Shown here: positions 7,866 to 16,307 of the stretch, one piece after another
Position numbering within the stretch: position 1 is the first letter of the stretch
Layout: every line of letters starts with the position of its first letter
From: an uncultured Pelagibacteraceae bacterium
Lineage (GTDB): Bacteria; Pseudomonadota; Alphaproteobacteria; Pelagibacterales; Pelagibacteraceae
Direction of reading: 5' to 3'
Length of the DNA: 41,092 nt
Assembly (NCBI GenBank): GCA_902600245.1
Contig: CACKIQ010000006.1
Coordinates: 1-41,092 of the forward strand
Position numbers and translations under genes: made by a program
Notes under the pieces: generated by a model
What the model was told of the DNA's origin: nothing
What the model saw: only the letters and a program-made list of their open reading frames with translations
Databases searched by the model: none

Positions 7866-8653
7866 AAATTCAATAATTCAATAGTTTGTTCGTCTATATA
7901 TGGTTTAATACCATGCCAAAGCTCAAATGATGCGAGGGCTTGATAAATAAACATTAGCTTTCCATTTTCTGATAAATTTCCGAGTTTTTTCCCTGTGTTT
8001 AAAAAATTTGTTTCACTTGGGTTATAGATTACATCATAAAATATTTTATTTTGTCCTACATTTTTCAAATCTAAATTTATTATTTCATTTTTAAGACCTA
8101 GGCTTGTAGCATTAATAATTATATCGAATTCAGGGATCTCTCCCCAATTTAAAACACTTATTTTTTCAAAACGATCTTTTAAGCTTAAGGCTTTTTCTTT
8201 CGTCCTGTTGCTAACACTAATTTTTGAGGTATTCATATTATTTAAAGCAAGAATTATTGAAGGAACAACGCCACCTGCCCCTAATATAAATACTCTTTTT
8301 TTTTCAATTGAAAAATTAAATTTTTTAAACGCTTGTTCAAAACCAAAAATATCCGTGTTGTGTCCAATTAAATTATTTTTTTCAACAGTTATAGTATTTA
8401 CAGATTGAGTTTTTTCTGCGTCTGGACTTAATTTATCTAAATAAGGTATAATTGATTTTTTAAATGGCACAGTAATGTTTGCACCAGCTATTTTCTTTTG
8501 TTTAATTTCATTAACAAATTCCCCTAGTTCGATTAAAGTGAGTTCTTTTTTTAAGTACTCGGCTTTAATATTATTTTTTTTAATCCAATAATTGTGCAAT
8601 TTTGGTGATAATGAATGACTAATTGGGTTACCGATTACAAAATATTTTTTCAT
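7862..8653 (-). CDS. aroE: Shikimate dehydrogenase (NADP)
   Basis: Reduces 3-dehydroshikimate to shikimate for aromatic amino acid synthesis. Substrate motif NPISHSLSPKLHNYW (start), the catalytic lysine region GANITVPFKKS, NTI at the shikimate pocket, and the NADP-binding GAGGVVPSIILAL with SNRTKEKA as the adenosine-phosphate contact (NRT). 263 residues. Embedded with 4-base overlaps between maf and coaE. Confidence 0.95.
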   Translation of the reverse strand: MKKYFVIGNPISHSLSPKLHNYWIKKNNIKAEYLKKELTLIELGEFVNEIKQKKIAGANITVPFKKSIIPYLDKLSPDAEKTQSVNTITVEKNNLIGHNTDIFGFEQAFKKFNFSIEKKRVFILGAGGVVPSIILALNNMNTSKISVSNRTKEKALSLKDRFEKISVLNWGEIPEFDIIINATSLGLKNEIINLDLKNVGQNKIFYDVIYNPSETNFLNTGKKLGNLSENGKLMFIYQALASFELWHGIKPYIDEQTIELLNL

Positions 8654-9237
8654 CTAATTGTCTCTAAATATTCCTTTATTTTTTTTATTGGTAGGCCCAT
8701 TATTGTATCCTCATCGCCACTTATGTTTGAAAACAAATTCCTGCCCTCTGACTCAATTTGATATACATTGTAAGCATAAAGATTTTCATCTGATATTTTG
8801 TCTAGATATTCTTTTAATTCTTTATCTGAAAATTTCTTCATCGTGAGATTTGCTTTATCAGTGTAATTCCACATCATTGTACCATTTTTAGATATACAGA
8901 CTGAACTTATTAAATTGTGAGATTTTGCATTAAGTTTTTTTAAAATTAAAAAAGCTTCATTTCTACTTTCAGGTTTTGATATAAGTTCGCCCTCTAAATC
9001 TATTACACTATCTGCACCTAAAACTATTTTGCCAGGTTTGTTCATGCTTATTTTATTTGCTTTTAGCTCTGCTAAATTTTTAGAAATTATTTCGGGTGTA
9101 GCTTTATCTTTTATCATGGCTATCTTAACCGCTTCTTCATCTACGTTTGAAGGCTCTACATCACATTCGATATTATGCTTATCTAATATTTCTTTTCTTA
9201 CTTTGCTTTTTGAAGCGAGAATAATTTTATTTTGCAT
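8650..9237 (-). CDS. maf: Maf family nucleotide pyrophosphatase
   Basis: House-cleaning nucleoside triphosphate pyrophosphatase of the Maf/YhdE/YceF family. Motifs: LASKSKVRKEIL (substrate loop), VLGADSVIDLEGELISKP (catalytic Asp region), and YNVYQIESEGRNLF...TIMGLP, where GAYQIEG is more usual. 195 residues. Overlaps aroE by 4 bases and the upstream ppsR gene by 11 bases. Which nucleotide it prefers (dTTP/UTP or m7GTP type) cannot be assigned from the motifs with confidence. Confidence 0.92.
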   Translation of the reverse strand: MQNKIILASKSKVRKEILDKHNIECDVEPSNVDEEAVKIAMIKDKATPEIISKNLAELKANKISMNKPGKIVLGADSVIDLEGELISKPESRNEAFLILKKLNAKSHNLISSVCISKNGTMMWNYTDKANLTMKKFSDKELKEYLDKISDENLYAYNVYQIESEGRNLFSNISGDEDTIMGLPIKKIKEYLETIR

Positions 9238-10054
9238 TATTTAAATATATTTCGTGTATTTTAATTATTGATGCTGCTGTTTCTTCAACTGATTTTCTGG
9301 TTACATCAATTAATGGCCATTTATATTTTTGAAATGTTTTTTTAGCATCTAATACTTCTTTTTTAATAATCTCTAAATCTGTATATTTTATATTTTCTTT
9401 CTCTTTTAAAGAATTCATACGATTCTTTCTTAAATCTACTAATCTTTCTGGCTCTGTACTTAACCCAATCACACAAGTCATTTTAGGGTTTTGTTTTAAC
9501 TTTTCAGGTAATGAGTTTTCATTGACAAGCGGTATATTTGAAGTCTTAAAACCCTTATTTGCTAAATAAATTGAAGTTGGAGTTTTGCTTGTTCGGCTTA
9601 CACCAACAAGAATAATATCTGATTGATCTACATCATGTATCAGATTTCCATCGTCATGGTTCATCGTAAATTGTATAGCTTCAATCCTATCATAATATTC
9701 TTCATTTAATATATGTTGTCCGCTTGGTTCATGAGTTGCTTTTTGATTTAAAATTTTAGAGAAATTTAATATTAAGTTTCCTAATACTCCAAAACACGGA
9801 ATTGTTTTACTTTGGCTTTCTTTTGATAAATATTTGGCTAAATTATTATCTACAATTGTATATAATATAATCGAATTTTTTCTTTTTTCTGCATCTTCTA
9901 AAATTTTTAAAATTTGATTTTCAGTTCTTGTAAAAGAATATGCGTGAACCTTATATTCTATGTTAAGAAATTGTGCTTTTAATGCTAAAAAAATTCTATC
10001 TAAAGTTTCTCCTGTTGAATCTGAAATGAGATAAATCTGATATGTATTAGTCAT
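9227..10054 (-). CDS. ppsR: PPDK/PEP-synthase regulatory kinase-pyrophosphorylase (DUF299)
   Basis: Bifunctional regulator that phosphorylates, using ADP, and dephosphorylates pyruvate phosphate dikinase or PEP synthase. Start YLISDSTGETLDRIF is the family signature; the P-loop-like GVSRTSKTPTSIYLANKG is central; GLSTEPERLVDLRKNRM follows. 275 residues, full length. Whether the target is PpdK or PpsA is not shown here. It is the first gene left of the predicted origin and fires away from hemE, the position held by the RP001-type gene in Caulobacter and Rickettsia. Confidence 0.92.
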   Translation of the reverse strand: MTNTYQIYLISDSTGETLDRIFLALKAQFLNIEYKVHAYSFTRTENQILKILEDAEKRKNSIILYTIVDNNLAKYLSKESQSKTIPCFGVLGNLILNFSKILNQKATHEPSGQHILNEEYYDRIEAIQFTMNHDDGNLIHDVDQSDIILVGVSRTSKTPTSIYLANKGFKTSNIPLVNENSLPEKLKQNPKMTCVIGLSTEPERLVDLRKNRMNSLKEKENIKYTDLEIIKKEVLDAKKTFQKYKWPLIDVTRKSVEETAASIIKIHEIYLNNAK

Positions 10055-10252
10055 GAATAAATTGTTAATAAATCTGTATTATTTAAATTAAATTTCTCCT
10101 TTTAGTTTTTGTTTAAATAAGCTTGTAAAATGTGGTTTTTATCAACAATAATAATAAATGATTAAAAACAATCCACAAAAATTAGTATTAGTCAAAAAGC
10201 TTCATTTTAAACAGTTTTAATTGAAAAGAGTGTTATTAAAGTGTGTAAATAA

Positions 10253-10261
10253 TGTGAATAA
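10253..10261 (-). promoter_or_regulatory. DnaA box, perfect consensus
   Basis: TGTGAATAA on the plus strand, i.e. TTATTCACA on the minus strand, a full match to TTATNCACA. Forms an inverted pair with the box at 10275. Confidence 0.75.
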
Positions 10262-10274
10262 AAATTAATCACCT

Positions 10275-10283
10275 TTATTCACA
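10275..10283 (+). promoter_or_regulatory. DnaA box, perfect consensus
   Basis: TTATTCACA, a full match to TTATNCACA, 13 bases after the oppositely oriented box at 10253-10261 and about 40 bases before hemE. DnaA binding here could also affect hemE transcription. Confidence 0.75.
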
Positions 10284-10323
10284 AGATATACTAATACTAA
10301 AATAACTTATAATTCTTATATAT

Positions 10324-11325
10324 ATGAAACCTTTAAACAGAGTACTAATAGAAAAAGATACTTCTTATAATCCTATATGGATAATGAGACAAGCTGGAAG
10401 ATATTTACCCGAGTTTAGAAAGATAAGAAAAGAAAATCCTGATTTTATAAATTTATGTTTGAATGAAAATTTATCATTTGAAATTACTTTGCAACCATTA
10501 AAAAGGTTTGATTTAGATGCTGCAATTATTTTTTCAGATATTTTAATGTTACCTTATGGACTTGGTCAAAAAGTAGAGTTTGAAAAAAATTTTGGACCAA
10601 AACTAGGTAAGTTTGATTTAAATAAAGTATCTAAAGTTGATCAAATTGATTTTACAGCCAAATTACATAAAGTTTATAAAGCTATTAAAAAAGTTAGTGA
10701 AGACTCAATTGTAAGCGATAAAAATACAATTGGATTCGTTGGTGCTCCATGGACACTATTAGTTTATATGATAAATAAGCAATCACCAAAAAAACAACTA
10801 AAACAAAATTTTTTTGAAGACAATTTTTTGATAAATAGAATTTTATTAATTATTGAAAAATTTTTAAAAATTCATATTAAAAATCAAATAGAAAATGGAG
10901 CTAATGTTATACAGATTTTTGATAGTTGGGCTGGCCTGTTAGATGAAAAAGATTTACCAAATTATGTATATACACCTACATTAAATTTAGTAAATTACGT
11001 TAAATCTTTAAATGTTCCAGTAATTTGTTTCCCAAGAGAAATTAAAAATTATAAAGAATTTTGTGAAGTTGTAAAACCAGATGCAATAAATATTGATTAT
11101 AATTTAAATCCAAAAGAAATTGTAAAATATATTCAAATCCCAGTTCAAGGTGGACTTGATCCAAAAATTCTTCTAACTGATTATGAAAATTTAAAAAAGG
11201 AAACGTTAAAATATCTAGAAATTTTTAAGGATCATCCATATATATTTAATTTAGGTCATGGCATTTTGCCAGAAACAAATCCTATGATGGTTGAAAATTT
11301 AACAAAAATTGTAAGAGATTTTTAA
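10324..11325 (+). CDS. hemE: Uroporphyrinogen decarboxylase
   Basis: Converts uroporphyrinogen III to coproporphyrinogen III in heme synthesis. PIWIMRQAGRYLPEFR (substrate-binding arginines), FSDILMLPYGLG with the catalytic Asp, GFVGAPWTLLVYM, and the end FNLGHGILPETNP are all present. 333 residues, normal length. First gene right of the predicted origin; the following hemH start abuts its stop with no gap. Confidence 0.97.
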   Translation: MKPLNRVLIEKDTSYNPIWIMRQAGRYLPEFRKIRKENPDFINLCLNENLSFEITLQPLKRFDLDAAIIFSDILMLPYGLGQKVEFEKNFGPKLGKFDLNKVSKVDQIDFTAKLHKVYKAIKKVSEDSIVSDKNTIGFVGAPWTLLVYMINKQSPKKQLKQNFFEDNFLINRILLIIEKFLKIHIKNQIENGANVIQIFDSWAGLLDEKDLPNYVYTPTLNLVNYVKSLNVPVICFPREIKNYKEFCEVVKPDAINIDYNLNPKEIVKYIQIPVQGGLDPKILLTDYENLKKETLKYLEIFKDHPYIFNLGHGILPETNPMMVENLTKIVRDF

Positions 11326-12321
11326 ATGATAGAAACAAATCATCCACTGATAAAATTTGGCAAAACTGGTGTACTTATTATTAATCTTGGAACTCCAGAT
11401 TCTACCAATTGGTTTGATATAAGGAAATATTTAAAGGAATTTCTTTCAGATAGAAGAGTTATTGAGGTCAATCCTATAATTTGGAAAATAATTCTTAATC
11501 TTTTTATCCTTAATTTTCGGCCATCCAAAACAGCTAAAGCTTACAAAAAAATATGGATGAAAGAAGAAAACATTTCACCATTACTTTATTTCACGAAAAG
11601 ACAAAAAGAAGAAATTTCAAAATCTTTAGCAAACGAAAAATTAATTATAGATTTTGCAATGAGGTATGGCAATCCAAGTATTAAAAATAAGATTTCTAAA
11701 TTACAAGAACAAGGATGCGATAACCTTATTATTCTTCCACTTTATCCTCAATATGCAGCGGCAACCACAGCAACAGTTTGTGATGAAGTTTATAGGACAC
11801 TTATGAAAATGAGATGGCAACCTTCTCTAAAAATTATACCACACTATGAGTCTGATCCAATTTACATAGAGGCTCTTGTTAAATCTATAAATAAAAAATT
11901 AGATGAAATTAACTGGAAACCTGATTTAATTATTGCGTCATACCACGGTATACCAAAAAAATATTTTGATGAGGGAGATCCTTATCACTGTTATTGCCAT
12001 AAAACAACACGACTTATTTCAGAAAAATTTAATTCAGTAAAAATTAAAACAACTTTTCAATCAAGATTTGGTCCTCAAGAATGGCTACAACCTTACACTG
12101 ATAAAACGTTGGAAAGTTTACCAAATGAAGGTATTAAAAATGTACTTACAATTTGTCCTGGATTTTCCTCCGATTGTGTAGAAACATTAGAGGAAATATT
12201 AATTCAAGGCAAAGAAACTTTTTTAAATTCAGGGGGCAAAAACTTTGATATGGTTCCTTGCTTAAACGATAATGATGATCATATCAATTTGTTAAAATCT
12301 TTAATTGAAAAAAATATTTGA
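11326..12321 (+). CDS. hemH: Ferrochelatase
   Basis: Inserts Fe2+ into protoporphyrin IX. GVLIINLGTPDS at the N-terminus; the catalytic histidine in IIASYHGIPKKYF; DPYHCYCHKT; FQSRFGPQEWLQPYTD; and CPGFSSDCVETLEEI with the conserved glutamate. 331 residues. It directly follows hemE and lies 3 bases before hemJ, so the last heme steps are cotranscribed. Confidence 0.97.
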   Translation: MIETNHPLIKFGKTGVLIINLGTPDSTNWFDIRKYLKEFLSDRRVIEVNPIIWKIILNLFILNFRPSKTAKAYKKIWMKEENISPLLYFTKRQKEEISKSLANEKLIIDFAMRYGNPSIKNKISKLQEQGCDNLIILPLYPQYAAATTATVCDEVYRTLMKMRWQPSLKIIPHYESDPIYIEALVKSINKKLDEINWKPDLIIASYHGIPKKYFDEGDPYHCYCHKTTRLISEKFNSVKIKTTFQSRFGPQEWLQPYTDKTLESLPNEGIKNVLTICPGFSSDCVETLEEILIQGKETFLNSGGKNFDMVPCLNDNDDHINLLKSLIEKNI

Positions 12322-12324
12322 TCG

Positions 12325-12759
12325 ATGAATTCTTACCTGCTTTTTAAATCTTTGCACTTAATAGCAGTTATTTCTTGGATGGCTGGTCTTTTGTATCTAC
12401 CAAGAATATTTGTTTATCATGTTGAAAACAAACACAAAAAAGAGGCTACTGATATTTTTGAGATAATGGAAAAAAGACTTTTTTTCTACATTATGCGTCC
12501 AGCTATGATTTTTAGTTGGGTTTTTGGTTTTATTTTAATTTATTTAAATGATTTAGAAATATTTTCGCACTTGTGGTTTCAAATTAAAATTATTTTACTC
12601 ATTTTTTTGTCATTATATAATGATTATTTAGGAAGATGCCTTGTATCATTAAAAAATTCTACAAATACAAAATCTGCAAAATTTTTTAGAATTATTAATG
12701 AAATTCCCACAGTAATTTTAATTATTGTTGTTTTTTTGGCTATTTTTAAGCCAATCTAG
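12325..12759 (+). CDS. hemJ: Protoporphyrinogen IX oxidase HemJ
   Basis: Membrane protoporphyrinogen oxidase of the HemJ (UPF0093) type, the form used by many alphaproteobacteria in place of HemG or HemY. Four hydrophobic helices; SLHLIAVISWMAGLLYLPRIFVYH carries the conserved His and the LPRxFVYH motif. 144 residues. Sits right after hemH, so oxidation and iron insertion of protoporphyrin are adjacent. Confidence 0.93.
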   Translation: MNSYLLFKSLHLIAVISWMAGLLYLPRIFVYHVENKHKKEATDIFEIMEKRLFFYIMRPAMIFSWVFGFILIYLNDLEIFSHLWFQIKIILLIFLSLYNDYLGRCLVSLKNSTNTKSAKFFRIINEIPTVILIIVVFLAIFKPI

Positions 12760-12824
12760 GGTTGAAATAACAATTATAGCATATATATTATTAATGTTGG
12801 TAAGTCCTTATCAAATATATAATC

Positions 12825-14093
12825 ATGAATATTCAAGAATTAAAACTTAAATCTTCGGAGCAGCTTATAACTCAAGCAGAAGAGCTTGGTATAGAAAACG
12901 CAAGTACTTTAAGGAAACAGGAAATTCTTTTTGCTATTCTTAAAAAGGTAGCTGAAAAAGAAGAGATAACCGGCGTAGGTGTTCTGCAGCTACTACAAGA
13001 TGGTTTCGGTTTCCTAAGGGCAATGGAGTCAAATTATCTCCCTGGACCAGATGATATATACGTAAGTCCAAGCCAAATTAGAAAATTTGGATTAAGAACA
13101 GGAGATACTGTTGAGGGTCCAGTAAGAGCCCCTAAAGAAGGAGAAAGATATTTTGCTTTATTGCAGGTAAGTAAAATTAATTTTGAAGAACCAGAAAAAA
13201 CAAGACACAAAATTGCATTTGATAACCTAACTCCATTATACCCAGACAAACAGCTGGTGATGGAGGTTGAAACAACTAAAGTTGAAAAAAAAGCAGATCT
13301 TACACCAAGATTAATTGACCTAGTTAGTCCAATTGGAAAGGGTCAAAGATCAATAATTATTTCTCCTCCTAAAGCTGGAAAAACAATGATCTTACAAAGT
13401 ATTGCAAATTCAATAGCAAAAAATTACCCAGAGTGTTATTTAATAGTTTTGCTTATTGATGAGCGTCCTGAGGAAGTGACTGATATGCAAAGGACGGTAA
13501 AGGGCGAGGTAATAAGTTCTACTTTTGATGAACCTGCACAAAGGCACGTTGCAGTCGCTGAAATGGTTATAGAAAAAGCAAAAAGACTAACCGAACATAA
13601 AAAAGATGTAGTTATTTTGTTAGACTCGATAACAAGACTAGGAAGAGCTTACAATGCAGTGATTCCAAGCTCAGGAAAAGTCCTAACTGGTGGTGTAGAT
13701 GCAAATGCACTCCAGAGACCAAAAAGATTTTTTGGTGCAGCAAGAAATATTGAAGAAGGTGGTTCTTTAACAATTATCTCTACAGCTTTAATTGATACAG
13801 GAAGCAGAATGGATGAGGTTATTTTTGAGGAATTTAAAGGAACAGGTAATAGCGAAACAGTTTTAGATAGAAAAATTGCAGACAAAAGGATTTATCCAGC
13901 AATCGATATAACAAAATCTGGTACACGAAGAGAGGAATTGTTATTTGATAAAAATGATTTACAAAAAATGAATGTGCTTAGAAGAATTATTGCTCCAATG
14001 GGAACCATGGATGCTATAGAGTTCATAAATTCAAAACTAAAAGATACAAAAAATAACAGTGAGTTTTTTAATTCTATGAACAAACCTGCATAG
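12825..14093 (+). CDS. rho: Transcription termination factor Rho
   Basis: Hexameric RNA helicase that ends transcription. N-terminal Rho domain from the start; RNA-binding cold-shock fold with [28 protein letters not shown]; ATPase with [20 protein letters not shown] (P-loop), [13 protein letters not shown] and the Q/R-loop region [20 protein letters not shown]. 422 residues, full length. Given how few intrinsic terminators are visible between convergent genes here, Rho may carry much of the load (inference). A 65-base spacer precedes it with no sharp promoter. Confidence 0.97.
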   Translation: MNIQELKLKSSEQLITQAEELGIENASTLRKQEILFAILKKVAEKEEITGVGVLQLLQDGFGFLRAMESNYLPGPDDIYVSPSQIRKFGLRTGDTVEGPVRAPKEGERYFALLQVSKINFEEPEKTRHKIAFDNLTPLYPDKQLVMEVETTKVEKKADLTPRLIDLVSPIGKGQRSIIISPPKAGKTMILQSIANSIAKNYPECYLIVLLIDERPEEVTDMQRTVKGEVISSTFDEPAQRHVAVAEMVIEKAKRLTEHKKDVVILLDSITRLGRAYNAVIPSSGKVLTGGVDANALQRPKRFFGAARNIEEGGSLTIISTALIDTGSRMDEVIFEEFKGTGNSETVLDRKIADKRIYPAIDITKSGTRREELLFDKNDLQKMNVLRRIIAPMGTMDAIEFINSKLKDTKNNSEFFNSMNKPA

Positions 14094-14176
14094 ATACCGC
14101 GTATCAAATCGCCTTTAAACTATAATACTTAAAATTTAAAAATTTACATCATCTTTCATAAATGTTTAAATAAGGA

Positions 14177-14815
14177 ATGGAAATTAAACTAGAGCGAATA
14201 AAACCGTTTGGACCCTCAATATTAAAAGTAAGAATACCAGATGGTATAATAAATGATCTTAACAATTATGTTGACGAGGTAATTGTTGATGAAGAAAAAT
14301 CAAAAAAACTTGATCATGGAAGTAGATTAGTAGCAGATGCTACACAAGAATTTAAAATTGAGCCCGATTTTGCTAAGAAATGTGGGTGGGCAAAATTTCT
14401 TGGAACATGTGCTCAGGGGTGGGTTAACTCAGAGATGAAAAAAAAAATTACTAAATTTGATATTATACAGACCTGGATTGTAAGACAATTCAAGCATGAA
14501 TTTAATCCAATTCATTGGCACGGGGGGCATATTTCTGGGGCTGGTTTTCTAAAGGTTCCTAAATATTTGGGAGAACATACAATTGAAAAAGGAGGAAAAA
14601 TTTTTCAAGGAGGAAATTTAAATTTTATAGATGGCTCGCACAGGTTCTTGTCAAATTCAGTTTTCAAAATAATTCCTAAAGTTGGTGACCTTTATTTCTT
14701 TCCACATTATCTAATGCATACTGTTTATCCCTTTAAAGGAAATGATGAGGAAAGAAGATCGATTTCTTTTAACGCATATATTGATTCTGATATTTATAAT
14801 GTATGGGGGAGTTAG
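14177..14815 (+). CDS. Putative 2OG-Fe(II) oxygenase, TIGR02466-like
   Basis: 212 residues. The C-terminal half resembles the TIGR02466/2OG-FeII_Oxy_5 group: NPIHWHGGHISGAGFLKVP (H113, H115), GGNLNFIDGSH, PKVGDLYFFPHYLMHTVYPF with distal H181, and ERRSISFNA with R194 as probable 2OG contact. Which of the two N-terminal histidines binds iron is not certain. Relatives are frequent in marine bacteria and their phages (family knowledge); the substrate is unknown. It is preceded by AAGGA and inserted between rho and mnmE. Confidence 0.7.
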   Translation: MEIKLERIKPFGPSILKVRIPDGIINDLNNYVDEVIVDEEKSKKLDHGSRLVADATQEFKIEPDFAKKCGWAKFLGTCAQGWVNSEMKKKITKFDIIQTWIVRQFKHEFNPIHWHGGHISGAGFLKVPKYLGEHTIEKGGKIFQGGNLNFIDGSHRFLSNSVFKIIPKVGDLYFFPHYLMHTVYPFKGNDEERRSISFNAYIDSDIYNVWGS

Positions 14816-14858
14816 AAAAATTTATTTTGTGAGTTTATCTAATTAATCAAATTTTTTT

Positions 14859-16190
14859 ATGACAATTTATGCTTTATCAAGTGGTCCAGGTATTTCGGGT
14901 ATTGCTGTCATAAGAATATCTGGAAAACATACAGCAAAAATAATAAAGTATTTAACAGGCAAAGAGCCTCCAAAGCCTAGAATAGCGACTTTAAGAAAAA
15001 TCAATAAAATCAATACTTCTGAGCTGATTGATGAAGGATTAATTTTGTGGTTTCCTGGACCAGAGAGCTACACAGGTGAAGATATGGCTGAAATTCAAGT
15101 TCACGGTAGCAAATCTGTTGTTGATGCCCTGCACTCTTCCCTTTCAGAAGTAGAAAATTGTAGATTAGCTGATCCTGGTGAATTCACAAAGCTTGCATTT
15201 CAAAATGGAAAAATAAATTTAATTAAAGCAGAAAGTATTGCTGATTTAATTGCTTCTGAAACTGAAATTCAAAGACAACAGGCAATTAAAATTATGAATG
15301 GAAAATCATCTGATCAATTTAATTTTCTTAGGGAAAAACTTTTAAAAATTTTATCGCATGTTGAGGCTAAAATCGACTTTCCAGATGAAGATTTGCCAAA
15401 TGATATTTTGGATGAAATTAAAAATAGTTCACATGAAGTAATAATTAAAATTAAAAAAATATTAAATGATCAAAGAGTTGGAGAAAGAATTAGAGAGGGT
15501 TTTAAAATCGCTATACTCGGTCCAACTAATGCTGGAAAATCAAGCTTGATGAATTATTTATCTGATCGTGATGTTGCAATTGTATCTGAAATTGCTGGTA
15601 CGACAAGGGATGTAATTGAAACCCATCTTAATATAGACGGATATCCAGTAATTGTTTCTGATACAGCTGGAATAAGAGATTCTAGGGATGAGATAGAAAA
15701 AAAAGGTATTAAATTATCCCTAAAAAGAGCAGAAGAAGCAGATTTAAAGCTTGTTGTAATTGATGCAAAAAGCACTGATTTTAGTGATATTTTGAACGGT
15801 TTATTAGATGAAAACGCAATTTTAGTCATAAATAAGTCTGATCTTTTAGAAAAAGATATCAGTCCTAAAATCAAAAAATTAAATCATGTTTTAATTTCAA
15901 TCAAACAAAATAAAAACATTGAAGAATTAATTTTAAAAATAAAAAATAATTTAAAAAATAAATTTATTAAAAGTGATGATATTTTAATTACTAGAGAAAG
16001 ACACAGACAGCATTTGCAACAGTGTTTGAATCATTTAAATAATTTTAATCAAAAAAAGGCTATTGAGGATTTCGATAAAGCTGCAGAAGATTTAAGATTA
16101 GCTACTAGACATTTAGGTATGATTGTTGGAAAAGTTGATGTTGAGGAAATATTAGATAGTATTTTTAACGATTTCTGTATTGGCAAATAA
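14859..16190 (+). CDS. mnmE: tRNA modification GTPase MnmE
   Basis: With MnmG makes the cmnm5 group on wobble uridine 34. N-terminal formyl-THF-binding domain (IYALSSGPGISGIAVIRISG), helical domain, G domain with GPTNAGKSS (P-loop), AGTTRD (switch), DTAGIR (G3) and NKSD (G4), and the C-terminal FCIGK with the essential cysteine. 443 residues. The ATG starts after a 43-base spacer. mnmG follows 117 bases on, which keeps the usual mnmE-mnmG-rsmG-parA-parB order. Confidence 0.97.
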   Translation: MTIYALSSGPGISGIAVIRISGKHTAKIIKYLTGKEPPKPRIATLRKINKINTSELIDEGLILWFPGPESYTGEDMAEIQVHGSKSVVDALHSSLSEVENCRLADPGEFTKLAFQNGKINLIKAESIADLIASETEIQRQQAIKIMNGKSSDQFNFLREKLLKILSHVEAKIDFPDEDLPNDILDEIKNSSHEVIIKIKKILNDQRVGERIREGFKIAILGPTNAGKSSLMNYLSDRDVAIVSEIAGTTRDVIETHLNIDGYPVIVSDTAGIRDSRDEIEKKGIKLSLKRAEEADLKLVVIDAKSTDFSDILNGLLDENAILVINKSDLLEKDISPKIKKLNHVLISIKQNKNIEELILKIKNNLKNKFIKSDDILITRERHRQHLQQCLNHLNNFNQKKAIEDFDKAAEDLRLATRHLGMIVGKVDVEEILDSIFNDFCIGK

Positions 16191-16210
16191 CTTGCTTTTT
16201 TTAAGGTTTT

Positions 16211-16269
16211 TTGCAATTTTCAGGCAAAAAAGCCTGGCAATTTTGGCTTATTTACAAAAAAGATAAGCC
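16211..16269 (+). terminator. Two tandem hairpins between mnmE and mnmG
   Basis: CAGGC-AAAAAA-GCCTG (16221-16236), extendable by flanking TTGC/GCAA, is followed by GGCTTAT...ATAAGCC (16245-16269, 11-base loop). They lie in the 117-base mnmE-mnmG spacer, one of the longest within a same-strand run here. U-rich but not perfect terminator tails follow. They could be an attenuating terminator or a 5' leader structure of mnmG. Confidence 0.4.
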
Positions 16270-16307
16270 TATCTTGTAAATTATATAATCACCTATAAAT
16301 TTGAGAT

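Larger units (their letters stand above)
10055..10323. other. Predicted chromosomal replication origin (oriC)
   Basis: 269-base, very AT-rich spacer between divergent ppsR and hemE. It contains two perfect DnaA boxes (TTATNCACA) in opposite orientation at 10253-10261 (minus) and 10275-10283 (plus), an 8/9 match TTATCAACA at 10139-10147, and 7/9 matches CAATCCACA (10169-10177) and TGTGTAAAT (10242-10250, minus sense). An 11-base inverted repeat TTAGTATTAGT/ACTAATACTAA frames the box cluster. Gene orientation switches here, and flanking genes match the hemE/RP001-type origin of Caulobacter and Rickettsia (known biology). parS and parAB lie about 8 kb to the right. No experiment supports it yet. 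Confidence 0.8.

Noticed and set aside
10055-10323. CtrA sites (TTAA-N7-TTAA) in the origin
   Set aside because: All TTAA positions were listed and no pair has the required 11-base start-to-start spacing.
14093-14105. GATAC-CGC-GTATC hairpin at the rho stop
   Set aside because: Only 5 bp with no T-tract; too weak to call a terminator.
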